Positions 11,358 to 22,864 are shown, numbered from the stretch's first letter. The stretch is DNA of 64,000 bases from Rhynchospora pubera (GCA_028095005.1 CM051459.1:146796901-146860900); one strand, 5' to 3'. Program-made: numbers and translations. Notes: generated by a model not told the origin, from the letters alone.

Positions 11358-13235
11358 TTAACGAGACCACGTGACACCAACATTAAAGTGGCATGCATCA
11401 CCTCTGAAAGTTTGCACTTCCTGGCCACTCAACCTAGCATCAAATTTGAAATCCTTATTCTTGGCAATTACTTGATCTGGTGCGTCAATAGCGCTGCACT
11501 GCCAGATGTTCACAGCAATAGTGAAAGACGAATCAACTGGAACCGCAATCTTACATCGTGCAAGAGGAAGTTGAGCAATTCTCCTCTCGCAATGACTGAC
11601 GCCAATGGATATACCTTCACTATCACTCCTTTTAAATAGGAAGATCTTACCGGCCTCACCAACCTTTGAATTATGGGCAATTATCCAACCATGAACATTA
11701 GCCGAGGGAAATCGGCAGTCTGTGAGTGTAACAACCACATGAGCTGTTACGCCGCACTCATAAACGGCATACTTTACTTTTAACTTGCCGAATTGGCACC
11801 GAACCCTCGTGCACAATAAAGTGTCGAAATCCTCCCAAACCTGGTTCCATAGAAGTTTGGGCTTAAAGTCCTTAAACTGATCAGCACCAGCTTGATATCT
11901 AAATAGACAAGGATAAAAACCTACACGATCAGATGGCTGTATGACTTCATCAGGATCCCGAAGCATGACAAGACCCTGAAGTAATGAAAAAAAAACACAA
12001 TTGCACATCAGTGTAAGTTTTGTCATCAATAGAGTAGATGGAATAGGATATATAATTTCCAAGAGTCAATCTGCATAAGACTAAGAGAAACATACAAGAT
12101 GCACTAACTGCAGTATTAAGAAGAAGAAGAAAAAAATATTATTTGCAAGTTTAAAAATTCAATCTTATCAAACAAAGCGAACTAACATTTAGTGCATTCT
12201 ATATGGATTTTTAATCAAATGTATTTAAGAATTTCCAAATTAGAGAATACAAATGAGTACAAATAAATTGAAAAACATTAATAAGATATAAGTGATTTGA
12301 TTGAGAAATTCAGATATAGAGTAGTTCAATAAACAATAAATTCACAAAGTTATTGAATTGAAAATAATTTTATTGTGATATATACAAATACAGCAATAGT
12401 ACAGATCTAGTTCAGTCATTCAGTGGCATAAAAGGAGAGATGTACATATAGTTCTAGTAAAAGAAATTTGAGTAAAGAAATATACGTTAGGATGAACATT
12501 TAGGGGCTCCCCATGTTTCCTGCTGTAGAGGACGTAGGTGGGAAATGAACCGATCATGATGCAACCATACATCTGGGACAAGGCCTGTTTATCAAATTTG
12601 ACGAATCTCACTGAGAACACGTCCATAAGGCGACGTGGGACTGTCCGATACAGAATCTCAAGTTGCTGGTCCTTGTCTTGGTTGGCCTCGAGCAAAGGCA
12701 AGCTGTTAAGAGTTCGGACTAGGTTATCCACCAACTAATGAATGAAAGCATAATAAAAGAGGTTGAAATTCTGTCTCTTTTTCACATCAAAATGGTCAAA
12801 AGTAGGTCCAGGGCCCAGGGGTGGGTGATGTATTACTGACTCGAGTGGCAGGGCCAGGGCAGCGAGATACTTCATATTTATGAATCTAATTTTCCTTTAT
12901 GAAAAGGAAAAATGGAAAATAAAAGATGGGCTATTTGTTTATACTAGCGACAGTACAGTAGACGTTAATTTGATGAGCATCACAAAAGGAAAAAAGAGGG
13001 GGGGGGGGGGGGGGACACACACAGCCATGACCATGACAGAACAAAGCGACACCAAAGAATAAAGCTTTTGTGACTAATTAGAGTGAATAGGTATTGAAGG
13101 GAGAAGAGAGGAGAAAAAGAGAGAAAAGAGAAGGAATTAAGACCTGGCGCGCACGTGAATTTGGTGGTCGACAGGAGGCACTTTGGAGCATTCATTGCTT
13201 CCTTCCCCTTCCCCTTTCGCAGCAAGGGTTGCCAT
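11358..13235 (-). CDS. DUF6598-like protein, three exons (315 aa)
   Basis: Exon 1 is 13155-13235 (ATG; MATLAAKGEGEGSNECSKVP), donor CAC|GTGCGC. Exon 2 is 12486-12734 (acceptor ttcattag; LVDNLVRTLNSL, then MDVFSVRFVKFDKQAL and MYGCIMIG), donor AAC|GTATAT. Exon 3 is 11358-11975 (acceptor cttcag; GLVMLRDPDE to NVGVTWSR). All junctions are phase 0. The layout matches DUF6598 proteins: a V-F-S-V strand opening the domain, G-x-V-x-L-x-D-P at the third exon, QFGKLKVKYAVY, GWIIAHNSKVGEAG, RIAQLPLARCK and VDSSFTIAVNIW. No signal peptide or membrane segment is visible. The gene has a near-identical paralogue at 61268-63087 (about 92% identical over the last exon by eye). The start is chosen because exon 1 aligns, through ECSKVP / EVSKVP, with the exon-1 frame at 4783. 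Confidence 0.78.
12999..13015 (+). repeat. Poly-G run in the promoter-side flank
   Basis: An uninterrupted run of about 17 G lies in the first intron of the minus-strand gene at 11358-13235. The second segmental copy has a shorter run broken by an A (62847 region). Such runs are length-unstable and G-quadruplex-prone; the exact length may be an assembly estimate. Confidence 0.6.
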
Positions 13236-13648
13236 GGAATCGATTTCTGAGGTGGTGCGTGCGCAACAAAGGTTTGATTGTTTTCGCCTCCGTCGTCTAT
13301 CTAGGGTTCTCTTAAATTGATTTCTCCGATCTTCTCTTCTGGAATCGACCGGGAGTAACTAACTAGTCCAGGACTCCAGGATTTCTTAAATATTACTGAT
13401 TATATTAATTGGGATTATTGATTGTTGATTGATGTTCAGTTTAGTTTATTTTTTGGTTTTGGAAAGATCAAAGAATGCGAATTTATCTAGGGTTTAGGGT
13501 TTTGTGATATGCCAATAAGCGAATGCGAATTAGAATTAGAATGCCGAATGAGATGGGCCGAAATTTTAAAAAATAATATTAAAATAATATAATCCATTAA
13601 AATTAATATCATATCAATATAATAATATTTTTCTAAATAGTATCACGA
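13236..13648. other. 5' flank of the minus-strand gene, then AT-rich spacer
   Basis: This holds the upstream region of the gene at 11358-13235 and the end of the segmental duplication near 13560, followed by (A/T)-rich sequence with aataatattaaa repeats. No ORF of note. Confidence 0.5.
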
Positions 13649-13760
13649 GATCGGAATCCTGGATTCCGAACGTTAGATCGGAATCCAGGATTCCGATCTA
13701 AGCTTTGATCGAATTCTGGGATTTCGATCTAAACTTAGATCGGAATCCAGGATTCCGAAC
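13649..13760 (+). repeat. Four spaced ~23-bp palindromes
   Basis: Near-perfect palindromes of the form GATCGGAATCC-N-GGATTCC followed by GATC or GAAC start at 13649, 13676, 13707 and 13738, with start-to-start distances of 27, 31 and 31 bp. The third is degenerate (gatcgaattctgggatttc). The surrounding DNA is very AT-rich. No known element family is recognised. Confidence 0.85.
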
Positions 13761-13877
13761 AGGGCTGTAACACGAATTTTTGTCGTTTTTAATGATTTTA
13801 TTGTACTTCTGTTATAAACATTAATTAAATATGTAAAATTTTTATATTAAATTAATATATTATAAATATTAGTTTGT

Positions 13878-15303
13878 CTAGAAAGGAGATGGATGAACTG
13901 GAGGTGTGTACGGCTCGTCCAAATGTACTCCAATAGATGACAAAAAAGCGTCAGCCGGGCTCAAGATAGGCTCGCCCTGAGAATATGGTGGTGGTCCAGG
14001 TGGAAACTGTGTCGGATATGACGGATAATGTGTGTGGTATGGTGGGTACTGGGTCTGGTACTCATAATAGGTAGGTGGGTCTGGATATGGACCAGGAGGT
14101 GGGCCTGGTGGTGTCGGTAACTCACCAGTGGATATGGGTGGCTGTGTAGATCGGTGGATGGGCGGCTGTGTGGATGGCTGACTCTCTGTCCGTCTGCTCC
14201 GCACAATAGGCTGGCTGGGTCTCGGCTGATCAAAATATGTGTCCCAGTCGTGTAAAGTATACACAGATGGCTGTTACATACAATGATATTACAAATAATA
14301 TTAATATTATCAATAACATAATAATAAAAAATAATAATATTACAAATTTTAGGCTACCGTCATAAACTGCTGCTCCTCAAATCTAGGTTCTGGCGCGTGA
14401 TCCTCCTCCGGCGAATCAGGTATGGAGTCTATGTCTGTAGCTAGACCCTTCGCCTCTAAAAGGTGAGGTAACCGATGCGGCTCCCCAACGAGCTCCAACT
14501 GCGTCCTACAGCCCTTCAGCAGCTCCTTCCCATCTCGTCTGAATCCTTTTTTCACCGCCCATTCACATGCTCGCAGAGCTTGCGTCAATATGTGCTTGGC
14601 ATGTTTATTTGTTGTTAGTGACCAAAATACAAATCAATTCATTTTAATTGGTAAAAAACTTACCATAGTCACCCGCTCGGGCGCATCCTCTAGATAGGTC
14701 ATCCGGCTAGCTGGAATCTGCTGTGCTACTCCCGAAATGGGGACAAGATGAGCACCTCCATGTATCCGCATCCATCTATCGTACGCGGACAAAATATCGT
14801 CACTCCATGGCCGCGCCTCCTCCACCTCGACCTGTGTCGTGTCGGCCCACATCGCAACCTCTAATGTGAAAAGGTCCTGCCAATCCCTCTGACGAAATGT
14901 GTTATGCCGGTACTGTAACAAAGCCTCCATCCTCCTCCAAGCCTGTTTTTTTTAGGTCATATTTAATGCATGTATTATAAATATTTCAATTTAAATCACG
15001 AAGGTGAAAAGAATAACGTACCGTAGGAAGAGGAGGCGGAACAGTCTGGAACAGCATGAACTGATGCATCACCCGATCGGCATAGTGCCACGCCACGACC
15101 CAGAAATGGATGCATGGAACGCGGAGCCGGTAGTACCTCTGCTCGTAGCGGGCATAAGGAGGCATGACCACCTGTCTGAGCTCATCCTCGTATGGCCGCC
15201 ACACCACGTGTGCATGCTCCATCTTCATTAGTACGTCTCGAGCGTACTCAATACCGCTGCGAACGGACCTTTCACCTTTTTCGACCTAAGCCGTGTCGTC
15301 CAT
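13878..15303 (-). pseudogene. Plant mobile domain (PMD) gene, 3' four exons
   Basis: On the minus strand four exons join in phase 0 with proper splice sites: to 15022 (donor ACG|GTACGT), 14664-14942, 14358-14594 and 13878-14270. The first reads HAHVVWRPYEDELRQVVMPP and VPCIHFWVVAWHYADRVMHQ, the W-x-PY / I-x-x-x-V-x-WH-x-DRV pattern of the plant mobile domain found in MAIN-like proteins and in MULE or gypsy elements. The second carries WQDLFTLEVAMWADTTQ and YDRWMRIHGGAHL. The last exon is a Pro/Tyr-rich tail (PPGPPPGPYPDPPTYYEYQ). Upstream the frame meets a stop (TAG within MDDTA*VEKGE at about 15283), and the PMD N-terminal half is absent. It is therefore a truncated, probably transposon-derived copy. 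The clean splice sites suggest recent activity. Confidence 0.75.
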
Positions 15304-15689
15304 TGCCTGGCAAATTATTACAATTATCATGATTTTAATTGTTTAACTAAGTAATTAATTTTAAATTACATAATTTAATTTGTTTACAATTATGACTAAT
15401 TTAATTTTAATTTGTTTACAATTATGATTAATTTTAATTGTTTAACTAACTAATTTAAAATAACGAATTTGGACTAATATTAATTAATTAATTATTACCT
15501 ATCAAATTTGTTTACCAAAATTCTTGATTATAATTTTTAAACAAACAAATTGATGTTATATTACAATATTTGATTTATTTTATTTAATACAAATATAATT
15601 AAAATAAAATTAAAGATTAGCACCTTCCTATATTTGATTTATTTTATTTAAGAGAAATATTATACCTCCCATACGGCGGACATCTCTCA
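15304..15689. other. AT-rich low-complexity spacer
   Basis: Repeated ttaattttaatttgttta and tgatttattttattta phrases. There is no ORF or structured element that I can support. Confidence 0.6.
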
Positions 15690-15870
15690 ACTGACGACTT
15701 GCCCCAACCTCACCACAGTCACTTGGGCGGAGTGCGAAGATCGCCTCGAGTAGTATTATCTTGCCAACATATAGTAGTTATCTTAATATTTCCCTGGTTG
15801 CAGTAGAACTTTGATAACGTTTGTATAATGCTTATTTTGGTACTGATCTGCTGTATGTCTGTCTAATTTT
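15690..15870 (+). pseudogene. 3'-end relic of the DUF6598-like gene at 8246-9486
   Basis: The sequence acttgggcggagtgcgaag, then tcgcc, matches the end of the plus-strand gene (acttgggtggagtgtgaag, then ttcgcc), reading TVTWAECEDRLE then a stop. The 3' flank also matches (ttggtactgatctgctgta then tgtctgtctaatttt versus the same phrase near 9590-9620). Only about 60 bp of coding sequence and ~110 bp of 3' flank survive. Confidence 0.7.
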
Positions 15871-18066
15871 ACTTGAATTGATTTAAATATCTAAGTGTGG
15901 TTTGTTTTGCTTGAACAAAGCTTACTGATATGCATCCTTTAGTTGTTACACTTACTGGGCTATTACCCAGAACAAAGGTATTTCCTGCACCTTCTAATAT
16001 AATTTAAAAGATAACACATTAACTAAACCATTTTTACTAGTTAAATAAAATAAATGAGGTTTAAGGGAGTTTTGTTTTCAGGTAAAATCTGGTGGGCTTG
16101 CTTCTTTATTAAATACAAAATTTACAAATTCCACAACAACTTCCAAGTTTAAGAGGAAATGAGGAAATTTTAAAATTGAAACCAGAGAAAAAAAACTCCA
16201 AATTTAAATAACAAATATGAAACCTCCATATTTTAGCAACATGTAAATCCAATAGCATTTCACAAGGCTAATGGGGGCTATTACACATGGCCGAAATGCA
16301 AATGCAACTTGGCAGGTTGCGCAGTCCAAACAAAATTTAAGTGCGCCGTTCAATTTGAACAGTTATTTTTGTAATTTTATATTCCTTGTATTTGTATAGA
16401 TATTTATGTTACTGCTTTTTCAGATTAGTTTAGCTTTAACAGTTCAATTGTAATTCGATGATTAATAACTCTCCTCTCATTCAATCTAGTAAGAATTCAA
16501 TTTGTAACCAATTTTTTCCCCTTTGAGTGAAGCATAAACAATGTATTTATTTTATTTTCGTTTGGCATCCACCTTAGACTCACTGGTTATTAAGAACAAT
16601 AATTTTTTTTTTCATTAACGGTTTTAAATTTCTCCACGCTAATCATTTTTGTCAGTAAAATAAAAGTTATGCTCTATTAAATTTATTTTATGACGTGGGT
16701 GGATTTCGTGCTTTTCAGTAAATTATTATGTTGTAAAAGGAAAGTTATGTTGTAACTTGTAACTTGTAAGCATAGCTTTTTACTTTCAGAAAATCAAGTG
16801 CAGGGCCGTGCAGCATGTTCCTTTCCTAGGCAGCGCGAACAGACGTGAGTCGCACGATAGCTTTTTGGTCATGTTTTTCTGTAGCACAAGCTGTGTTACA
16901 AAATTGTCTCTTTTAACTTGTCACTGCAACGGCGTCGTTGCACCACAACAACACAATTATTGTAAAAGTCTGTAACAGACTAACAGGCGATCTGAATTCA
17001 TTTTTTCACTCATTCCCGTTATTTGAAAGTGTTTTTAACTTTTTGTAGCTCTCTGATTTGTAAATCCAATCCAAATCCAAATCCAAATCCAATCCAATCC
17101 AATCCAAACATATATTAATCCACACTGAGGATCCGGATTGAAAATCCGGATCCAATACTGTTCAAGAATAGTTCTTCAAACAGTTTTTCAATCTAATTTT
17201 CTGTTGCAGCTGCTCAATATATGGCCGTATATTCAAGAATAAATAAGTGAGGATGGACACAGAAAATCTGGACAATTTTGATCTTTCACATGCGTTTCGC
17301 AGGTGGGCACACAGACGAGCGTACTTAACTCGCGTGCTCTGACTGAGGTGCTATAAGACGTTTGGTTCAGATTATATTTTGATTTTTTCGAATTGTATCA
17401 TTGTACTGTTAGTCACAAAGGTATGAAGCAATGGATGAACATTTGGGCCTTTTCACCTTCTTTGCTGAGGAAAGACGTTTGGTTCTTTCAAAAATAAAGA
17501 GTTCTTTTTTCCATCTTTGCTAAATATCATTATCATGTTTTTATGTTGAACAATTATTATTATTTCCTAATATTTTTTCGTTTCCGCTCCATAACTTAAT
17601 TTCTAAAAAAATATCATGCTACAGAAATAAGTATCAGCCACAATATCATGTTCCTACAAAATTAAAAAGGTAATAAGGTTATATTAGGACAAAAATGGAT
17701 TTGGTCCATTTTACGCGTTTAACCATGTAATTAATATTGACAATTTGGTAATATCTAAGTGGTTGATCTTAAAACTTATTGCGTTGACAAATTTCATACA
17801 ATTTGTCTCCTATTTATATTATAATTTTTTCTTTGCACCTGTTTTGATGAGTAGGACAAAGCATTTGTTTGATTTGAAGGATTAAAGTATTGAGTTTGAC
17901 ATTGAAAAGGTAAAATGCAACGAAAATTATAGGAAAAATATGAAGTTTAGAACAACACAACGAAAATTTCATGTTTTAACTGCAATTTGTGCATATAATA
18001 AACTAAAGAACAGAACAAAACTACTATAATCATAAAATTAAATAATAGAAATAAGAAAAAAAATAG
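15871..18066. other. Gene-free AT-rich region
   Basis: No ORF above noise. Items seen are a (AATCC/AAATCC)n run at 17064-17107, a perfect 11-bp inverted repeat with a 3-bp loop (ggatccggatt / aatccggatcc, 17129-17153), and the approach to a Helitron-type 3' end. Much of this may be the body of that Helitron, but its 5' end was not identified. Confidence 0.5.
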
Positions 18067-18094
18067 GTCGCGCAACACGCGACGAACCCACTAG
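18067..18094 (+). mobile_element. Helitron-type 3' terminus
   Basis: A 6-bp stem hairpin (gtcgcg-caaca-cgcgac, 18067-18083) is followed 7 bp later by CTAG (18091-18094) and then T. This is the canonical Helitron 3' end (hairpin, short gap, CTRR, host T). The 5' TC end is not located, so the element's extent is unknown. Confidence 0.6.
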
Positions 18095-18095
18095 T

Positions 18096-18840
18096 GTTCT
18101 GTAACTTTCGTGATTGTCCTACGAACTCATCTTGATTAAATTCTGTCTAAGGTCTTAACGTGAACAATAATATTAATAATGCATTATTTCACTTGTACCA
18201 TACGCAGGCCTTCATCCCTGACTTAGAACTGACTCTGTGAATTTTAAACTAATCAATTTTTTGGGGCTGAACTTGTTATAAGGAGAAGAAATCAATTTAA
18301 TTAAACACGGTATTAGTTGTAGTCCCTCTTGGTGATGCTTTTCCTGGTAGTTTCGGTGATTAAATTGACGCTTCAGTTATTTATATTCAGATAGATGTAT
18401 AATTACAATTTAAATATTTACCACAAATAGATAAAAATAATCTCAGATTACATAATCCCTCCCACTTCACTCAAAATATTATTTTCAAAGCGAATCAAAG
18501 ATGACCTTTTCAAGCATTAACAATAATAAAAAGCAAATCTCAAAAAGAAAAATAACAACAATAAAAAGCATAAAATGAGACGTAGGTGCCAGACCTTTTG
18601 CGGTACAAATTCTACAAAGCTAATGTTTTGGATTGATAATTTAAATTTAATTTATTTGCAAATAAAACCAAATTTCATGTAGATAATAATTATATTATGT
18701 GTTTGAAACTTCTGTTGCATATTGTTAAAAAAAAAATCGGGCGGATACAAAGAAATGCGCAGTTTTTATATTTAACATTCGCACATCTCGTTAAATTCGA
18801 TCATTTGGGATCAATAAAAATACACCACCAAACTTGTTCT
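18096..18840. other. AT-rich host DNA left of the nested insertions
   Basis: No coding or repeat signal is recognised up to the 16-bp target-site duplication at 18841-18856. Confidence 0.5.
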
Positions 18841-18879
18841 TCTGATATGTGGTTCTTTTTTTTTTTTTTTTTTTGAAAC
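18841..18879 (-). mobile_element. Left TSD and poly-A end of a processed retrocopy
   Basis: The 16 bp at 18841-18856 (tctgatatgtggttct) recur exactly at 31301-31316. After the left copy comes a run of about 18 T (poly-A of a minus-strand copy) and GAAAC, where the Sirevirus-like element inserted. The body continues at 30572. This is the layout of a LINE-mobilised retrocopy in antisense orientation. Confidence 0.75.
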
Positions 18880-19122
18880 TGTTGGTTAAACATTTTCTCT
18901 CGATTTGCCGATTTGCAAAACAATACCGAAACCTTTAAACTAACATTTCTTTTTAGTGTTTTATAGCTAAATTTATTGAAGAATGGATTAAAGAAAGTGT
19001 GGCACTTAGTTTGGAGCTTCAAGAGATTGCTTTGGTCTAGTTAGAATCAGTAGTTAAGGTTTAATTAAACTTTAATCTAATCTCAATTAATTTGCTGGTA
19101 AAATGCTCAGTTTTTCTGTCCA

Positions 19123-19833
19123 GCGTCATACAACGCCAGTTGCCGTTACACAACGCTGAGTTAATTCGATTTTAATTGCAAAATCTCTGACAAGGTTGGA
19201 ACAGCGTTACACAACGCTCAGTAGCGTTGTGCAACGCTAGTTCATTTGTTTTTAAACCAGTTAAATCCATTATTTCCCCTTGTCAGAACGTTATGCAACG
19301 CTAAGTAACGTTACACAACGTTTCCACTCCTATGTTGTGTAACGCTACCCAGCGTTGTACAACGCAGTATGAAACAGGCGACTCTGCATTGCTCAGACAT
19401 CGATCTACATCGATGCTGCATGCATGCTGCCATGTTCCATGCATTGTAGCGTTGTGTAACGCGCTAAACTTCGCTCAGACTTCCCTTTTTCTCTCTGGAC
19501 GCGTAGTGCAACGCTGAATAGCGTTGTGCAACGGCGACGTTGTGTGACGCCAGTCAGCGTCGTATGACGTTCTGACAATGTTGTTTGAGTTTGTCAGTTC
19601 TGCCTTATTCGTTTTCTTGACTTCGTTGTGCAACGCTACCAAGCGTTACACAACGCTCTGACAAGTTCCAACGGAACTGTCGAGCTTTTGCTTTGGATTT
19701 TTGCTGAAGCGTTGTGCAACGCTATACAGCGTTACACAACGCTCTGACAACTCACAACGTTATTGTCTGTGACCGTTTGATTTTTCAACGGCTACTTAGG
19801 CGTTGTACAACGGCATATAGCGTTGTATAACGC
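19123..19833. promoter_or_regulatory. Array of paired 14-bp palindromes in the 5' LTR
   Basis: Copies of GCGTTGTACAACGC and close variants form nine pairs whose members start exactly 20 bp apart: 19123/19143, 19204/19224, 19288/19308, 19332/19352, 19501/19521, 19537/19557, 19623/19643, 19709/19729 and 19800/19820. There is one single site at 19449. Each pair is therefore 14 + 6 + 14 bp. The array ends about 43 bp before the TATA-like box, placing it where enhancer or operator sites would be. The same nine pairs are present in the 3' LTR at +10121. Confidence 0.9.
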
Positions 19834-19875
19834 CAGAGTCTGTTTTGACTGGTCTTTGGAGCTGTTGGCGCCCTC

Positions 19876-19884
19876 TATATATAT
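19876..19884 (+). promoter_or_regulatory. TATA-like box of the LTR promoter
   Basis: tatatatat within a ctctatatatatgggg context, the only strong TATA candidate downstream of the palindrome array. It is repeated in the 3' LTR at 29997-30005. Confidence 0.6.
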
Positions 19885-20453
19885 GGGGCCTCTTGGAACT
19901 GTTTAGACACTTTTGAAACCTTTGAAACTCATCCCTTTTGAGCTCCAACCAGTTAGACATTATACTCTCTTGTGTTTGAGCATTATTTTAGCAAAATCAT
20001 TGAGATTAGAGTGTGCTAAACCAATCCACTAGTGTTAATTGCTAGATTTGTTGAGGATTTGGTTAGAGCCTCAATCCTTTGTGTGTTTGAGATTGTTTAA
20101 TCGAGTTAGGCCGATCCACCTTGAGAGTGTTTGTAACAAGGTGATTTGGTTCGAATTTGTAGTCCCGTTCGTGTGGAATTGAACGGAGCGCGCCCATTTC
20201 GAGGTTGCGAAACTCCCGGAGACGTACGACTAAGGCTAGCACTTCCTAGCGGGTCGGAACTCCGTAATACATCGCGTGTTCAATTTTTCTCTCTCTTTCT
20301 CTCTTTATTATCTTGCTTTACTTGAATTGCTTGTGCTTTGATTGTTTGTATTAGACCCACTTTGAATTGAACCAAATATTGACCATACCGGTTTAGAAAT
20401 TCGTTTTTGTGCCTATTCACCCCCCTCTAGGCCTAAATTTAGGGACAACAAAG

Positions 20454-20468
20454 TGGTATCAGATCAGG
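20454..20468 (+). other. Primer-binding site, tRNA-iMet type
   Basis: tggtatcagatcagg starts three bases after the 5' LTR. The first ten bases match the complement of plant initiator tRNA-Met 3' ends; the remainder has a small difference. Confidence 0.85.
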
Positions 20469-20510
20469 GGTTATCTTTTGACCATCTTGTTAGGTAGATA
20501 ACCTCGATTC

Positions 20511-22864
20511 ATGGCCTCTAGGGTGATAGAAAAACCGGTCAAGTTTGGTTCCACTTGCAAGAACTTCCGTTATTGGAAGAGATGTATGGTTGTATACCTT
20601 AACTTGATTGACCTTTGGGAGGTTGTTGATAAGCCATACACACCAATTTGTGATAGTGAAGGTAGAGAAACTCATGCCTCTAAGACCATTAGGACCAAGA
20701 ATGATAATACCGTGAATGTCTTGTTAAATTCGGTACATGAGTCCATAGCGGCAATTTTTGGTAGCTCTACTAGTGCACATGAAATGTGGGTTTCTCTCTT
20801 GAACCGTTATGAGGGAAATTCTCTAATCAAAAGCTCTCGACAATTTGAGTTAGAGTCTAGATTGGATAATTTCCGCATAAGGGAAGGTGAATGCATCGAG
20901 GAGATGTATACTCGGTTTATACAATTGCTCGATGAATTCACTAACATAGGAGAGACCCTTTCTAATAGTCGTGTTATAGGAAGATTGCTTAGGGCTTTGG
21001 TGGGAAGACCTCAATTCGACACTCTTATCTCGACACTTGAGACACAACAAAGGTCCCACAACAACCTCACACCGGAGATCATCTATACTCATTACCGGTG
21101 CGTGGAGGAGAAGCTCAAGCAACTCGGAGAGTTGAAGTATGAGCCCAAGACCGTGGCATTGGCGGCAAGTGACAACAAGGCATCCCCTTCCAAGAACCGC
21201 CACAACGACAACCACCAAGGGAGACACCGCCACTCAAGGCCAAAGGCATCATCAACCTCGATGAGGACAAGCAAGGAGCCGTTCTCTCAAAGATGTTTCG
21301 AGCCATCATGATCTTTGAGGGAAAGTTCAACAAAGAAAGGCTTGAGAATGACGAAAGAGCTCTTTGCTTCGTGTGCCAAAAAGAAGGTCATACCATGTAC
21401 TCTTGCTTCAAGCTCTTCCCTCACTTGAAGAAGGACAAGGAAGATGGTGGCAAGAGAAGGGGTGATGGCCGGTTCAAGTCCAAGAAGGGACATTACAAGA
21501 GCAAGAAGAAGGGTGAGAGAGCCATGCAAGCCACTTGGGACAACGATTCCGATTCGAGCTCATCCTCTCAATCCGATTCGGAATCCGAGTGCGACTTTGA
21601 CAACCTTGCTCTTGTGGCTCAAGTGAATGATGTGGTGATGCCGGTGGATGACGACCTAGATGACTTGGTGAAGGAGGTCTTCAACGAGTTCAACCGAGGC
21701 AAAATCTATGTGCATCCATTGAGCAAAGCTAGCCTTGATGAAGCATCATCCTCTACATCGACTTTCACACAAGCTCAAACGACTATTCAAGAGGAACCAT
21801 CCACAATTGCCATTGAATTGCCTAAGGTCACAAATGAGGTACTTCTACACTCATTCTCTAGTAGTGATAGCGATTGTGATAGTGAGAATGACTTGAGCTT
21901 GAATGATGATGCAAACTTGCAATTTGATAGGTTGAATGATTATCTTGATGAGTCTCTTAAGACTATTGCTAGTCAAAAAGAGCAAATTAGTCTTTTGACG
22001 ACTAAGGTGCATGATCTTGAATCTTTGGTAACAAGGTATAAGGGTATGATTGAAAGTTTTGAAAAATCAAGTGTTTGTGAAAAATGTCAAACTCCTTTGA
22101 GTGAGACAAATGTTTTGAAAAATGAAAGGGCTTCAAGTTCGTCTAGTGCTTCTCATAGCACCAAGATGAATCTTGATAAAATGTTTGTGGGACAAAAACC
22201 CAATGACAAAACGGGTCTTGGCTTCAAAAAGAGGAATCAATCCTTTTCTAGACCAAGAACCATGTCAAGCCCAACACAAAATGAGAGACTTTATCACAAG
22301 AGCACCAATGGTAGGAACACACACGGGCAAGGGCAAAAGAATTTTGTTGGCTCTCAAAATGGTGCTCAAAAGAGTTTTGGTAGGAATAGAAATGGGTCTC
22401 AAAGACCTCAAAAGAACTTCCAAAACAATCGGGGCCCAAACAACTTGTATTTCAAGGGACCCGATGGGTGTTTTCATCCTTTTCAAAACAATGGTGGGAA
22501 TAGGAATAGAACACACACTAGACCTCAAACCAATGGGGGAAATCAAAAAGTCTCTCAACAAAACAAAAGAAATTTTCAAAAACCAATTTTGAGAAACTCT
22601 CAATCATACACTTTCTCTAAGGATCCAAAGATTAGAGCCATGAAGCTTAGGCGTAATTTTCAAACCCATTTTGTTAGAGAAAGTTCACAAGTGAACAAGC
22701 CAACTTGTGCTTGTTGCAACTATTGTGGTAAGAATGGCCATGTCACACTAGAATGCAAAGTTAGGAAAGCAAATCATACATCCGGTTCAATTAACATGAT
22801 TTGGGTTCCTAAAGTCACTTCCACATCCGTTTTAATTGGTGGAAGTGGTTCGAGTGTGGCTTAG
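20511..22864 (+). pseudogene. Sirevirus-like gag, frameshifted
   Basis: Gag starts MASRVIEKPVKFGS and carries the UBN2/retrotransposon-gag core (NSVHESIAAIFGSSTSAHEMW, LLDEFTNIGETLSN). The frame that starts at 20511 ends at 21311. The homologous sequence continues one register over (INLDEDKQGAVLSKMF, then to 22864). A one-base indel must therefore lie near 21235-21250. The second part has two CCHC zinc knuckles (CFVCQKEGHTMYSC and CCNYCGKNGHVTLEC, each C-x2-C-x4-H-x4-C), an acidic Ser-rich stretch, and a basic Asn/Gln/Arg-rich region before the second knuckle. The gag is long (~780 codons in total), as in Sireviruses. The particle protein cannot be made whole from this copy without a frameshift. 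Confidence 0.85.

Larger units (their letters stand above)
9704..13560. repeat. Segmental duplication, copy 1 (partner 60027-63370)
   Basis: Starting at ttggttgtga (about 9704 and 60027) the two regions align through intergenic DNA, the gene at 11358-13235 and its 5' flank, ending near gccgaatg. Copy 1 contains sequence absent from copy 2: ~140 bp at about 10210-10348, ~60 bp around 10520-10580, and a MITE at 11111-11257. It also has a longer poly-G run at 12999. The 1.4 kb at 9704-11110 holds no gene in either copy; short ORFs there are AT-rich noise. Confidence 0.9.
18880..20450 (+). repeat. 5' LTR of the Sirevirus-like element
   Basis: 1571 bp, TG...CA. The first ~1 kb (putative U3) carries 19 copies of a 14-bp palindrome (19123-19833). 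A TATA-like box follows at 19876-19884, so transcription probably starts near 19910. The remaining ~540 bp would be R-U5. Confidence 0.93.

Noticed and set aside
17064..17107. AATCC-type repeat considered as telomere-like
   Set aside because: The unit is not the plant telomere repeat and the run is short and irregular.
19332..19517. 61-codon frame repeated at 29453
   Set aside because: It is inside the LTR palindrome array; the repeat at +10121 is simply the other LTR.
19123..19833. Regularly spaced repeats considered as a CRISPR array
   Set aside because: The sequence is a eukaryotic LTR; units are palindromes in 20-bp pairs with no uniform spacer between pairs.
20850..21529. Minus-strand frames of 60-127 codons
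   Set aside because: Antisense shadows of the gag region.
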